A model generated the notes under the pieces. The model was not told the origin of the DNA and made no database searches. It saw nothing but the letters and a program-made list of their open reading frames with translations. From Nocardiopsis_B sediminis (GTDB lineage Bacteria > Actinomycetota > Actinomycetes > Streptosporangiales > Streptosporangiaceae), in contig NZ_JBHSBH010000008.1 in assembly GCF_042650565.1 (NCBI RefSeq), positions 62,001 through 126,000 of the forward strand: DNA of 64,000 bases, in the 5' to 3' direction. A program made the translations under genes and the position numbers. Below are positions 6,639-15,194 of this stretch, piece after piece; positions within the stretch are counted from its first letter, which is position 1; each line of letters begins with the position of its first letter.

Positions 6639-9019
6639 TCCGTCCCCTTTGCTGGAAACCCACTGGGCCTTCGGCCGCGTGGCGCCGCCTTCACTCGCTC
6701 GGCGGCTCGCCGTGACGGGTCCATTGGTGCTGCCGGTGCCGCTCCCAGCACGAGGGCCGCCGTCGCCACGGCGGGAGCGGCGCGTCCGCTGTCGACGGCG
6801 GTGCTGGCCGTCGCCTTCGCCGTCGCCGACGCGCCGGTGCCCAGGTGTCGTGCCCTTTCGCCGATCGCCCGCCGTTCCGGTGCCGCGAACGCGCCGAAGG
6901 TGCGGCGCAGCAACGGCAGCACGTCGACGAACGCCTGCGGAGCCAAGTCGGCCAGCCACGCGTCGACCAGCGCGAGCAGGGCTTCGTCGTGGATCAGCAG
7001 CAGGCCGCCGCCGGACAGGAACCCCTCGATCCAGGCCGCCGCCCGCTCCGGGGGCGTGGCGCGCGATGTGGCCAGGCCCAGCCGTACTGCGGTGGTGGCG
7101 CCGCCGATCCGCCCGGATTCGTACAGGATGCGGTGTGCCCGCCCGCACACCCGGCCAGGGACGTCCTCGCGCACCGCGACCGAGGCGAGCGCGTCCAGCC
7201 AGTCGTCCTGGCACGCGCCGCCCAGCAGCACCGCCGCCCCGTGCACCTCGTCGATGGCGGTCACCATGCGCGTGGCGGCGTCGTCGCCCAGCCCCGACAG
7301 CGCCGGGCCCAGCCCGGCGCAGACCCGCGCCATCAGCTGGCCGGCGACCCGGCGCAGCGCTGCGGAGCCGGTCCGGCGGACGTCGCCGTAGCGGGCCGAC
7401 CGGGCCAGCGGCGGCACCGCGTCCATCAGGTGCTCGATGTCGTCGTCCTCGGCCGCGCGGTCGGCCAGGCGCGCCAGCACGTCGTCGACCGCATCGTCCA
7501 GGCCGGCCTTGAGGCAGGCCTCGGTGAGCCCGGTCAGCTCGGGCAGGGGCGCCCGGGCGGCGATGTCGCGGGCGCGGGCGGCCGCGGCCCCGGCCACAGT
7601 GGTGCCCCACCGGCCGGCCTCGATCAGCGCGAGGTCGAGCTCCGGCGCCCAGGCCAGCGTCCACGTCTCGCGGAAGGTGCCCTGCGACCGCGTCGGGTCG
7701 CGCCGGGGCTCGCCCCACGCGACCCCGATGAGCCGCAACCGGTGCAGCAGGGCGCTGCGCGTGCGCGCGGACTCCTCGCGCAGGTCCAGGTCCAGGTCGC
7801 GCGGCGCCGGGCCGGGCGTGAGCCGCAGCCGCCGCTGACAGGCCGCGAGGTCGCGCTGGAGCGGCACCATCGGGGTGGAATCGGGCACCGCCCCCATCCG
7901 CTCCCCGAGCGCCATCTCGCCGTGCACCAGGTCGGCGCGTTCGACCGAGCCCTCGCACAGCACCGCCGACGTCGCCTCGGCCAGCTCCGCCAGCCCCGCG
8001 AGCGGGCGCCCGCGGAGCGCGGCCAGCGCCCCGGTCAGCCGGACCGCCTCGATGACGTGCGCGGACGAGACCGGCTGGCCCTTCTCGCGCAGCAGCCGCG
8101 CGGCCTCCGTCAACCAGCGTTCCACCGGGCGGTCCGCCACCGTGAAGAGGTGGTGGTACCAGCCGGGGGAGCGGACGCCGGCCAGGTACCCCGCCCCCGC
8201 GGCCAGCCGGCCGTGGGTCCAGGGGATCCAGGTCGCGGCCACCTTCACCTTGGGCCGGCCGCGCAGCAGCGCGTCGTCGTCGGCGACGCGGGGGTGCTCG
8301 AGCAGCGCGGGGACGTGCCAGGCACCGCACACCACGGCGATCCGCTGGTAGCCGGCGCGTAGCGCCGAGCGCAGCACCCGGCGCATGTGCGCCTCCCGGC
8401 GGGCCTCGCGCGGATCGGCGGGCTCGGGGGCGAGTTCGGCGCGCACCGCCGTCATCGCCTCGGCGATGGCCGGGAACGGCGAGGGCACCCCGTCGTCGGC
8501 GCCGGGGCCGGGGCGCTGCTCGATGACGTCGTCCCACCACCGCTCGGGGTCGTCGTAGCCGGCGGCCTCGGCGAGCACGCCCAGCGGGTCGACGCGGCTG
8601 CGCTCGGCGACCCCGGGACCGTCGCCGCCGGCGGGCGCCCCGCCGGGCCCGCCTTCCTCCGGCGCGGTGCCAGGCCCCGGTGCCGCCTCGGCCAGGGAGA
8701 GCGCAGCGGGCAGGTCGCAGAAGCGGACGTCGGCCCCCGCGCGGGCGGCGTAGTCCAGCGCCACCCACTCGGGGGAGAACTCCGCGAACGGCCAGAACGC
8801 GGCCCGCGCGGTGTCGCCCGGCGTGTAGGCGAGCAGCGCGACCGGCGGCTTCAGCTCCGGCACCAGGCGGGTCAGCGCGTCGGCCTCGGGCGGTCCCTCG
8901 ATCAGCACCGCGTCGGGCCGCAACCCCTCCAGTGCGGCCCGCACCGCCCGCGCCGACCCGGGCCCGTGGTGGCGCACCCCCAGCACGTGGACGCGGCCGG
9001 TGTCCACCCGCCGCCCCAT
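6635..9019 (-). CDS. DUF5682 family protein
   Basis: 794-residue protein of a family with no assigned function that co-occurs with MoxR ATPases and VWA proteins. Seen: N-terminal HVLGVRHHGPGSARAVRAAL with VLIEGPPEA, resembling TraB/EreA-like folds with a His-rich active-site-like start; AVVCGAWHVPALL and WHVPALLEHPR continue that pattern (family resemblance is my inference). A low-complexity Gly/Pro stretch near residues 125-145 separates the parts, and the C-terminal third is helical repeats (HEAT-like). Start ATG overlaps the ATPase stop as TGATG, and its stop overlaps the VWA start, so all are one transcript. Confidence 0.85.
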   Translation of the reverse strand: MGRRVDTGRVHVLGVRHHGPGSARAVRAALEGLRPDAVLIEGPPEADALTRLVPELKPPVALLAYTPGDTARAAFWPFAEFSPEWVALDYAARAGADVRFCDLPAALSLAEAAPGPGTAPEEGGPGGAPAGGDGPGVAERSRVDPLGVLAEAAGYDDPERWWDDVIEQRPGPGADDGVPSPFPAIAEAMTAVRAELAPEPADPREARREAHMRRVLRSALRAGYQRIAVVCGAWHVPALLEHPRVADDDALLRGRPKVKVAATWIPWTHGRLAAGAGYLAGVRSPGWYHHLFTVADRPVERWLTEAARLLREKGQPVSSAHVIEAVRLTGALAALRGRPLAGLAELAEATSAVLCEGSVERADLVHGEMALGERMGAVPDSTPMVPLQRDLAACQRRLRLTPGPAPRDLDLDLREESARTRSALLHRLRLIGVAWGEPRRDPTRSQGTFRETWTLAWAPELDLALIEAGRWGTTVAGAAAARARDIAARAPLPELTGLTEACLKAGLDDAVDDVLARLADRAAEDDDIEHLMDAVPPLARSARYGDVRRTGSAALRRVAGQLMARVCAGLGPALSGLGDDAATRMVTAIDEVHGAAVLLGGACQDDWLDALASVAVREDVPGRVCGRAHRILYESGRIGGATTAVRLGLATSRATPPERAAAWIEGFLSGGGLLLIHDEALLALVDAWLADLAPQAFVDVLPLLRRTFGAFAAPERRAIGERARHLGTGASATAKATASTAVDSGRAAPAVATAALVLGAAPAAPMDPSRRAAERVKAAPRGRRPSGFPAKGTE

Positions 9020-10119
9020 CAGCGGCCCGCCTCGCGGCAGGCGGCGTAGAAGTCCGCCCAGCCGGCGCGCTCGCGCACGACGGTCTCCAGGTATTCGCGC
9101 CACACGACGCCGTCGGAGACCGGGTCCTGCACCACGGCGCCGTGGACCCCGGCCGCGACATCGGCCGGGCGCAGCGTCCCGTCGCCGAAATGGGCGGCCA
9201 GCGCGATGCCGCCGGTCAGGACCGAGATCGCCTCGGCGGTGCTGAGCGTGCCGCTGGGCGACTTCACCTTGGTGCGGCCGTCGGCCGTCACCCCGGCGCG
9301 CAGCTCCCGGAACACCTGGACGATGCGGCGGATCTCGGCCGTGCTGGTGGGCACCTGGGGCAGCTCCAGCGCACGGCCCAGGTCGGCGACACGGCGGGAG
9401 ACGATCTCGACCTCGTCGTCGGCGGTCTGCGGCAGCGGGAGCACCACGGTGTTGAACCGCCGCCGCAGCGCGCTGGACAGGTCGTTGACGCCGCGGTCGC
9501 GGTCGTTGGCCGTGGCGATGATGTTGAAGCCGCGCACCGCCTGCACCTCGGTGCCCAGCTCCGGCACGGGCAGGGTCTTCTCCGACAGGACCGTGATCAG
9601 CGCGTCCTGGACATCGGAGGGGATGCGGGTCAGCTCCTCGATCCGGGCCAGGCGGCCTTCGGCCATCGCGGTCATCACCGGGCCGGGCACCAGGGCGGAG
9701 CCGGAGGGTCCCTCGGCCAGCAGCCGGGCGTAGTTCCAGCCGTAGCGCACCGCCTCCTCGGCGGTTCCGGCGGTGCCCTGCACCAGCAGGGTGGAGTCGC
9801 CCGAGATGGCGGCGGCCAGGTGCTCCGACAGCCAGGTCTTGGCGGTGCCGGGGACCCCCAGGAGCAGCAGGGCGCGGTCGGTGGCCAGGGTGGCCACCGC
9901 GACCTCCACGACGCGGCGGGCGCCGATGTACTTGGGGGTGACCACGGTGCCGTCGTCGAGCGTGGTGCCGAGAACGTAGGCGGTCACGGCCCACGGCGAC
10001 AGCCTCCACCCGGGCGGGCGCGGCCGGTCGTCGGCGGCGGCGAGGGCGGCCAGTTCGTCGGCGAAGTGCTGCTCGGCGTGCGGGCGCAGGACGGCGGCCG
10101 CGGGGGTGGCGGAGGTCAA
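9019..10119 (-). CDS. MoxR-type AAA+ ATPase
   Basis: 366 aa AAA+ ATPase. Walker A is GVPGTAKTWL, Walker B region is LARIEELTRIPSDVQDALI, sensor-1 FNIIATANDRDRGVNDLSSAL and the arginine finger ALRRRFNTV follow; these order as in MoxR/RavA proteins. The start is TTG at 10119, overlapping the stop of the upstream gene (TTGA), with GAGGAG six bases before, so translation is coupled. It presumably drives ATP-dependent remodelling of a client together with the VWA and DUF5682 products. Confidence 0.92.
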   Translation of the reverse strand: MTSATPAAAVLRPHAEQHFADELAALAAADDRPRPPGWRLSPWAVTAYVLGTTLDDGTVVTPKYIGARRVVEVAVATLATDRALLLLGVPGTAKTWLSEHLAAAISGDSTLLVQGTAGTAEEAVRYGWNYARLLAEGPSGSALVPGPVMTAMAEGRLARIEELTRIPSDVQDALITVLSEKTLPVPELGTEVQAVRGFNIIATANDRDRGVNDLSSALRRRFNTVVLPLPQTADDEVEIVSRRVADLGRALELPQVPTSTAEIRRIVQVFRELRAGVTADGRTKVKSPSGTLSTAEAISVLTGGIALAAHFGDGTLRPADVAAGVHGAVVQDPVSDGVVWREYLETVVRERAGWADFYAACREAGR

Positions 10120-11558
10120 CGCAGCTCCTCGTGCAGGTCGGATCGGAATCGGAGGGTGCGGGCGAGCCGGGCGCGCGGGTCACGGCGATCGCCGCCGGCG
10201 TCGTGGGCGTCCTCGTCGGCCTCGTCGGTGACGTGGTGGTCGTCATCGGCGAAGGCGTCGAACAGCGGGTGCATGCGGGGCGGCAGCCAGGTCTCGGCCT
10301 CGCGACACAGCCCCGCCAGCGGGGCGGAGGCGAGGTCCGTGGCGGGCTCCCGGAGGATCGCGCGGGCCACCAGGGCGCCCAGCTCCTCGGTCCAGGGGCA
10401 GGAGAGCTGCTCCACCGCGGTGAGCAGGGCGCCGGCGGAGGCGCCGGTCCCGCGCTCGGCCGCCCACGCGCACCTCTCCGCAACGGGCAGCAGGGCCAGC
10501 AGCGCGCGCCCGCGGCTGCCGCGCAGGTCGTGGCCGCGTGTGAGCCGGTCCAGGCAGGCGGGGAGCAGCGCACGCGCCCATGCGGCGTCGCGCTGGACCA
10601 CGGCCGCGTTGGCCAGCGCATCGAGCAGGTCCCCGTCGCCGGAGTCCGCGGCCAGGCCCGCCACGTGGGCGCGGTCGCCGCCGAAATGGCCGGTCCAGGT
10701 GCCGAGCGGGGTGTGCGACACCAGCGACCACAGCCACTCGCGGCGGATCTCCCCGCGGGGGTCGCCCCCCTTGGGCGCGGTGACGTTCAGGTCCCGGGCC
10801 AGGGCGGAGTCCGTCAGGTCGGGCAGCGTCACGCGGAGGCCGGCGGGGGCGGGGGCGATGTGGCGCCGTGCGTGGCCGGCCAGCCTCCTGCCGCGCTCGG
10901 TGTCGCCCAGCCGGGCCGTCAGCGCCATGGCCAGGCCGCGGACGCGAGGGCTGGCGTCGGCCAGCGCCTCGGCCAGCAGCGGTTCGTCGCCGGGGGAGAG
11001 CCCGTCCTCCAGCGACTCCAGCAGCCGGTGGCGGCGGTCGGCGTCGCCGGCCCGCCACTGCTCCACGGTGAAGGCGCCGACCGGAGCCAGCCGGAGCAGG
11101 TAGGACCACTGGGGCGCGACCCCGGCCAGCCAGAAGCCGCGCTCGCCACAGACGCGGGCCACCCGGCGGCCCAGTCCGCGGTCGCGGGCGCCGGCGTCGA
11201 GCAGCCGGGGGAGCAGGTGCGGGGGGACGCGCCGCCCCCGCTCGGCGGCGAGGTCCAGCCACTCGCCCAGGTGGACGCCGGTGCCGGCGGCGTCGTCGAG
11301 CAGCCCGCGCAGCCGCAGCGCCGCGGCATCGCCCACCACCGGGGCCGTTTCGGCCGGAGCGGCCGGTAGCGGATCGGCCCGTCCCGCCACCCGCCCGGCC
11401 CGATCGCGCACCGCGACGAGCGCGGCCCGGGCGAGCAGCGTCAGCGCCGGGTCTTCCTCGGAAACAGCGGGCAGCCCAGCCGGATCCGGCACGGCCCGCC
11501 GCCCGGTGCCCACCAGGGCCGCGGACACCAGATCCGCCCACACGTCGGATGTCGGCAC
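10116..11558 (-). CDS. DUF5691 family protein
   Basis: 480-residue protein with all-helical HEAT-like character, rich in Leu/Ala/Arg: it opens VWADLVSAALVGTGRR and has repeating segments such as LLEALADASPRVRGLAMALTA-like units and REWLWSLVSHTPLGTWTGHF. The C-terminus has an acidic tract (DADDDHHVTDEADEDAHD-like, near residue 450). GTG at 11558 is chosen because AGAGGA sits nine bases upstream; upstream reading frame is Pro-rich noise. First gene of the translationally coupled MoxR/DUF5682/VWA operon. Function unknown; a scaffold role is a guess. Confidence 0.82.
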   Translation of the reverse strand: MPTSDVWADLVSAALVGTGRRAVPDPAGLPAVSEEDPALTLLARAALVAVRDRAGRVAGRADPLPAAPAETAPVVGDAAALRLRGLLDDAAGTGVHLGEWLDLAAERGRRVPPHLLPRLLDAGARDRGLGRRVARVCGERGFWLAGVAPQWSYLLRLAPVGAFTVEQWRAGDADRRHRLLESLEDGLSPGDEPLLAEALADASPRVRGLAMALTARLGDTERGRRLAGHARRHIAPAPAGLRVTLPDLTDSALARDLNVTAPKGGDPRGEIRREWLWSLVSHTPLGTWTGHFGGDRAHVAGLAADSGDGDLLDALANAAVVQRDAAWARALLPACLDRLTRGHDLRGSRGRALLALLPVAERCAWAAERGTGASAGALLTAVEQLSCPWTEELGALVARAILREPATDLASAPLAGLCREAETWLPPRMHPLFDAFADDDHHVTDEADEDAHDAGGDRRDPRARLARTLRFRSDLHEELR

Positions 11559-12352
11559 GGAGAACGGTCCTCTCAAGGGGGAAGAAGGAGGAGGCGGAAG
11601 CGGCTCTCTGCATAGCCGCACGTCCGCCGACGCGGGAGGGCGCCGGTCGCCGTTCAGGCCGCGATCACGGCATCGGGCGACGCCATCGGCGGGCGCCCCC
11701 GCGGAGACGGATCGGACCCGGGTCGTTCGGCGCACCACCCGGCACGCCCCGGCGGTCGACCCGCTGCCTGAGCCCGGCCCCGTTCGGGCGCGCGCCGCGG
11801 TGCCATGCCCGGCCCGTGAGCCGCCGTCCCTGGGACGGCCGGTCGACGGGGCGTGGCGCGTGTGCCGGCGCATGCGTTCCGGGGGCGTGCGGCGCTGCAT
11901 CGCGGTCCGCGTCCGCCGCGACGGGCCGATCGGGGGCCGGCCCGTGCGGCCATGGCGGGAGCGTCGGGCCCTCGGCCCCAGTCGGCGCATCGCGGAGTCC
12001 GGACCGCTGGCCGGGCCGCCGGTCGCGTCGACGCGGCTGGGAGCCGCCTGCCGCGGCGCTGTGCCCAGCGCGTCGGCCGTTTTTCCTGCGAGCGCTCCGC
12101 ATGGTGGCACGGCCGGGGCCCTGACGCCGCCTGGCTGCGCCGGTTGCGCTCGAACAGCCGGCCAGGCCGGCCTTCGCGAACCGTCGTGCGATGCGGCGCC
12201 TGGACGGCCGCGTGCTTTTCCGAAAGCATCCAACGAACAGGACCTGGGCCGTCCATCGGCGACGGCGTGTGCCGACCGGGGCAGTGCCGTGACGATCCCG
12301 CGGCTCGGGCCGCCCTTCGCCCGTGGGTCTTCGGTGTGAGCATCATGGCGGC
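11559..12352. other. 794-bp stretch with no convincing gene
   Basis: Long open frames exist on both strands but all are Arg/Pro/Ala-rich without starts, ribosome sites or recognisable domains. The region must hold the promoter of the DUF5691 operon. In related actinomycetes the SWIM-type gene commonly sits directly ahead of this operon, so the stretch may be an insertion or decayed DNA; that is inference. I see no inverted termini, target duplication or transposase signature. Confidence 0.5.
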
Positions 12353-13402
12353 CTACACGGATTCGTCGGTGAGTGGCACGGGGGTGCCGTCGGGGTGCCA
12401 GACGGTCAAAGGGCGCAGGCCGTGCGGGGTCGACTCCGCGGCGACCCTGGCCGGGGTGCCGCCGGTGATGGCGGCCAGCAGCCACGGGGGCGATGAGTCG
12501 GGGTGCAGTGGCAGGGCGGCTCCGGTGGGGTCGGTCAGCCACCAGCCGTTGTTGCGGGCTACGGCGGCGTCGGCGATCACCGCCGGCCACGCCTCCAGCC
12601 AGGGGTCGTCGGCCAGGACGCGGGCCCAGGACGCGAGGGCGTCGGCGACGGTGCCGCCTCGCGGAGGCCCGGCCCGCCGCTCGCCGTGGCGCCGGGTGAT
12701 GGCCGCGCGTGATTCGGCCGGGTGGAACGCGAGGTCGGCGTCCACTTCGGTGCCGACCCGGACCGGGGAGTCCGGGGCCCGGCCGGGGCGGGCGTAGGAC
12801 ACCAGGGCGGCGGTGCGCCCGCTGGTGCCGCCGCGCAGCCAGGTGCGCCGGCCGCGTACCCGGCCCGCGCGGAAGAACGCGCCCCCCAGCACCTGCCAGG
12901 TGTCGCGGACCGGCGCGGATGCGTCGGCCGTGGTGGGCAGGCCCACCCGGGACCGGACGGTCGCCGCCAGGGCGTCCGGGAGGTGGTCGCGGCGGCGGAA
13001 CCCGGTGATCAGCAGCCGCAGCAGCGCGTACTCCGCCAGCAGCCGCGACGGCCAGTCGGCGGCCGAGCCGATCCCGGCGAGGTCGCGGACGCGGTCGGCG
13101 ACCCGCGCCGCCTGGGCGTCGACCAGCCGCGCCGCCATGTCGTCATAGCGGGCGTAGCCGGGGTCGCGCGCAGCGGCGAGGCCGGACTCGACCTGGTCGC
13201 GCAGCCACAGCTCCAGTTCGGCGAGGCCGTCGGCCACCCGTTCGTCGCGCCGCCGGGCCCTCTTCTCGCGCGGGTCGACGACGGCCGGGCCGGTCCCGAG
13301 CACGGGCCCCGACGAGGGCCGGGCGGCCCCCGCCGCCGCCCCGCGTCCTGCGGGATCAGGGGCGGGAGACCCGAGGTCATCGGCGCTCCAACGTTCGCTC
13401 AC
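12353..13402 (-). CDS. SWIM zinc-finger family protein lacking the SWIM finger
   Basis: 349 aa. Its body matches the C-terminal region of actinomycete SWIM zinc-finger proteins that accompany MoxR-DUF5682-VWA genes: RDERVADGLAELELWLRDQV, ARLVDAQAARVADRVRDLAG, WPSRLLAEYALLRLLITGF and GLRPLTVWHPDG. The N-terminus SERWSADDL matches the usual first residues ('RW..e.vlaLAPDa'), but after about 30 residues it jumps straight to VVDPREKRARRRDE, omitting the CxCP...CKH zinc-binding block and about 80 residues. No CxC or CxH pair is present at all. GTG 13402 is the chosen start; ATG 13432 in frame is the alternative. Separated from the rest of the cluster by 794 bp. Confidence 0.72.
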   Translation of the reverse strand: MSERWSADDLGSPAPDPAGRGAAAGAARPSSGPVLGTGPAVVDPREKRARRRDERVADGLAELELWLRDQVESGLAAARDPGYARYDDMAARLVDAQAARVADRVRDLAGIGSAADWPSRLLAEYALLRLLITGFRRRDHLPDALAATVRSRVGLPTTADASAPVRDTWQVLGGAFFRAGRVRGRRTWLRGGTSGRTAALVSYARPGRAPDSPVRVGTEVDADLAFHPAESRAAITRRHGERRAGPPRGGTVADALASWARVLADDPWLEAWPAVIADAAVARNNGWWLTDPTGAALPLHPDSSPPWLLAAITGGTPARVAAESTPHGLRPLTVWHPDGTPVPLTDESV

Positions 13403-13540
13403 ACCCCTGAATCTAGGGCCCGGGTCGGACATTTCCGGGGGCACGGACAGCGGACGCAGGGGGTGATATCGGCCATCCCGGTGATTCGGCGAGCACGCGG
13501 CGTTACCGTGAAACGGGAGCACGGAGCGGACCGGGGAGCG

Positions 13541-14566
13541 ATGATGGACGTGGGACGGGACCGAGACGAAGCGGACCGCGGGGAGCTGCTGGAACTCCTC
13601 GTGGGGCCGTGGCTGGCACAGGCGGTCTCCGCCGGCGTCGAGCTGGGCGTGATCGACCGGGTGGAGCAGGAGCCGGCCGGTCCCGGAGAGCTCGCCGATG
13701 GGCTCGGCCTGCAACCCGAGCCGCTGCTCCGGCTGCTGCGGGTGCTCGCGGCCATCGGGATCCTCACCGAGGACGCCGAAGGCCGCTACGCCCCCACGCG
13801 CAAGGGCCGCCTCCTCGTCGCCACCCACCCCGGGTCGATGCGCGACCTCGCGCTGCTCTACACGAGCGATTTCTTCACCGACGCCTGGAAGCGGCTGGGC
13901 GATGCCGTCCGCACCGGCGAGTCCGCCTTCCGCGCGGCGCACGGCACCGACATCTACGGCTACCTGCACGCCCACCCCGGCGACTCCGCGCTCTTCGACG
14001 CGGGCATGTCGGTGGGGAGCTCGTTCGCCGCCGAGCTCCCGGCCGTGGTCGACTTCGCTGCGGCCTCGCGGGTCGTGGACGTGGGCGGCGGCGACGGCTC
14101 GGTGCTGGCCGGGCTGCTCATGGCCTACCCGCACCTCAGCGGTGTGCTCTTCGAGCGCCCCGACGTGATGCGCTCCGCCGAGGGCCGCCTGGGGACCTAC
14201 GTCGCCGAGGGCCGCTGCGAGGCGGTACCCGGCGACTTCTTCCGCGACGTCCCCTCCGGCGGGGACGTCTACCTGCTCTGCCGCGTCCTGCACAACTGGG
14301 ACGACGACAACGCGCGGGCGATCCTGGCCAACTGCCGGGCCGCCATGCCCGACGACGGCCGGCTGCTGATCCTGGAGCGGGTCGTTCCCGACCGCGACCC
14401 CGCGCGGCTGGCGCCCACCTTCGACCTGCACATGATGGTCATGACCGCCGGCCGCGAGCGCACCGCCGCCGAGTACGGCGAACTGCTGCACGCGGCGGGG
14501 CTGCGCGCCCGCGAGATCCGCGACCTGGCCGCCGAGATGCGGGTCCTGGTCGCGGTCCCCGGCTGA
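13541..14566 (+). CDS. SAM-dependent O-methyltransferase (plant-type small-molecule family)
   Basis: 341-residue methyltransferase of the Methyltransf_2/hydroxyneurosporene type. The N-terminal part is the winged-helix dimerisation domain (LAQAVSAGVELGVIDRVE, LLRLLRVLAAIGIL). The C-terminal Rossmann domain has ASRVVDVGGGDGSVLAGLL (SAM loop), GDFFRDVPSGGDVYLLCRVL, and the family mark LHNWDDDNARAIL. LMMVMTAGRERT carries the usual substrate-site region. Acceptors in this family are phenols of secondary metabolites. It stands alone, divergent from the SWIM-like gene, with GGGGAGCG before ATG 13541. Confidence 0.9.
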   Translation: MMDVGRDRDEADRGELLELLVGPWLAQAVSAGVELGVIDRVEQEPAGPGELADGLGLQPEPLLRLLRVLAAIGILTEDAEGRYAPTRKGRLLVATHPGSMRDLALLYTSDFFTDAWKRLGDAVRTGESAFRAAHGTDIYGYLHAHPGDSALFDAGMSVGSSFAAELPAVVDFAAASRVVDVGGGDGSVLAGLLMAYPHLSGVLFERPDVMRSAEGRLGTYVAEGRCEAVPGDFFRDVPSGGDVYLLCRVLHNWDDDNARAILANCRAAMPDDGRLLILERVVPDRDPARLAPTFDLHMMVMTAGRERTAAEYGELLHAAGLRAREIRDLAAEMRVLVAVPG

Positions 14567-14784
14567 CCCGAGCGGGCTCCGGACCCGGCCCCGCGCCGCC
14601 GACCTGGTGGCCGGGCGGCCGGTGGGCCACCTCCACGACACCCCCGGCGGTGCCGCGCCGCAGGTCGCAGGGGTCGCGCCGTGAATATCCCGAAACCGCC
14701 CACCTGGTCGGCGCCGGATCGATACGATCACCGGCACGGGGGGCCGGTCCAGGTGTGAGCGTTGGTTTTCGAGGAGGCCGCCAG

Positions 14785-15147
14785 GTGTCGGGACGGGAAC
14801 GGGAGCGCTTTGCCTGCACGGACGCCATCGTCGTGCCCATCCGCGGTGAGATCGACATCGCCACCGCCGACGACATGCACGACCGCATCCTGCGGGCGGC
14901 GGGGCTCGCGGGCCGCTCCTGTGTGGTCGTCGACCTCTCCGGTGTGGTCTTCTTCGACGCCAGCGGGGTGCGCGCCCTCATGGGCGCCTACCGCCGGCTG
15001 ACCGGCGAGGGTCGGCACATGGTCCTCGCCGAGCCCACATCGGTGCCCGCGCGCATCCTCGACGCCCTCCAGCTCCACGAGATCTTCGACGTCTACCCCC
15101 TGGTCGAGATGGCCCTCGCCCACGTGAACCGCCCCGCCCGCCGCTGA
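14785..15147 (+). CDS. STAS-domain anti-sigma-factor antagonist
   Basis: 120 aa, a single STAS domain as in SpoIIAA/RsbV. Seen: GEIDIATADDMHDRIL, then VVVDLSGVVFFDASGVRAL, in which the Ser of DASG is the position phosphorylated by anti-sigma kinases. GTG 14785 is chosen because GAGGAGG lies seven bases upstream. TACGAT at 14723-14728 is a plausible -10. No kinase or sigma factor adjoins it, so the partner switch lies elsewhere. A second STAS domain occurs in this window fused to glutaminase. Confidence 0.9.
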   Translation: MSGRERERFACTDAIVVPIRGEIDIATADDMHDRILRAAGLAGRSCVVVDLSGVVFFDASGVRALMGAYRRLTGEGRHMVLAEPTSVPARILDALQLHEIFDVYPLVEMALAHVNRPARR

Positions 15148-15194
15148 GCGGCCCCGGCCACGGCCCGCCGAGCGGGGGCGGCGAACCGCGCCCG

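Noticed and set aside
6639..9161. Reverse frame extending the VWA protein to 1245 residues
   Set aside because: It is an off-frame shadow of the DUF5682 gene; ATG 6638 overlaps the DUF5682 stop and has its own ribosome site.
11654..12346. Reverse 230-codon open frame between DUF5691 and the SWIM-like gene, possibly holding the lost zinc finger
   Set aside because: No CxCP/CKH motif in any frame and Arg/Pro-rich composition; it is GC-driven open sequence.
12722..13540. Forward open frame running through the SWIM-like gene into the methyltransferase
   Set aside because: It is antisense to the SWIM-like coding sequence, Arg/Gly-rich, and the methyltransferase has a well-supported ATG at 13541.
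13433..13540. TGATATC at the methyltransferase promoter as a second RHH operator
   Set aside because: GGTGATATCGG lacks the full GTGATATCAC symmetry seen before the SPFH gene.
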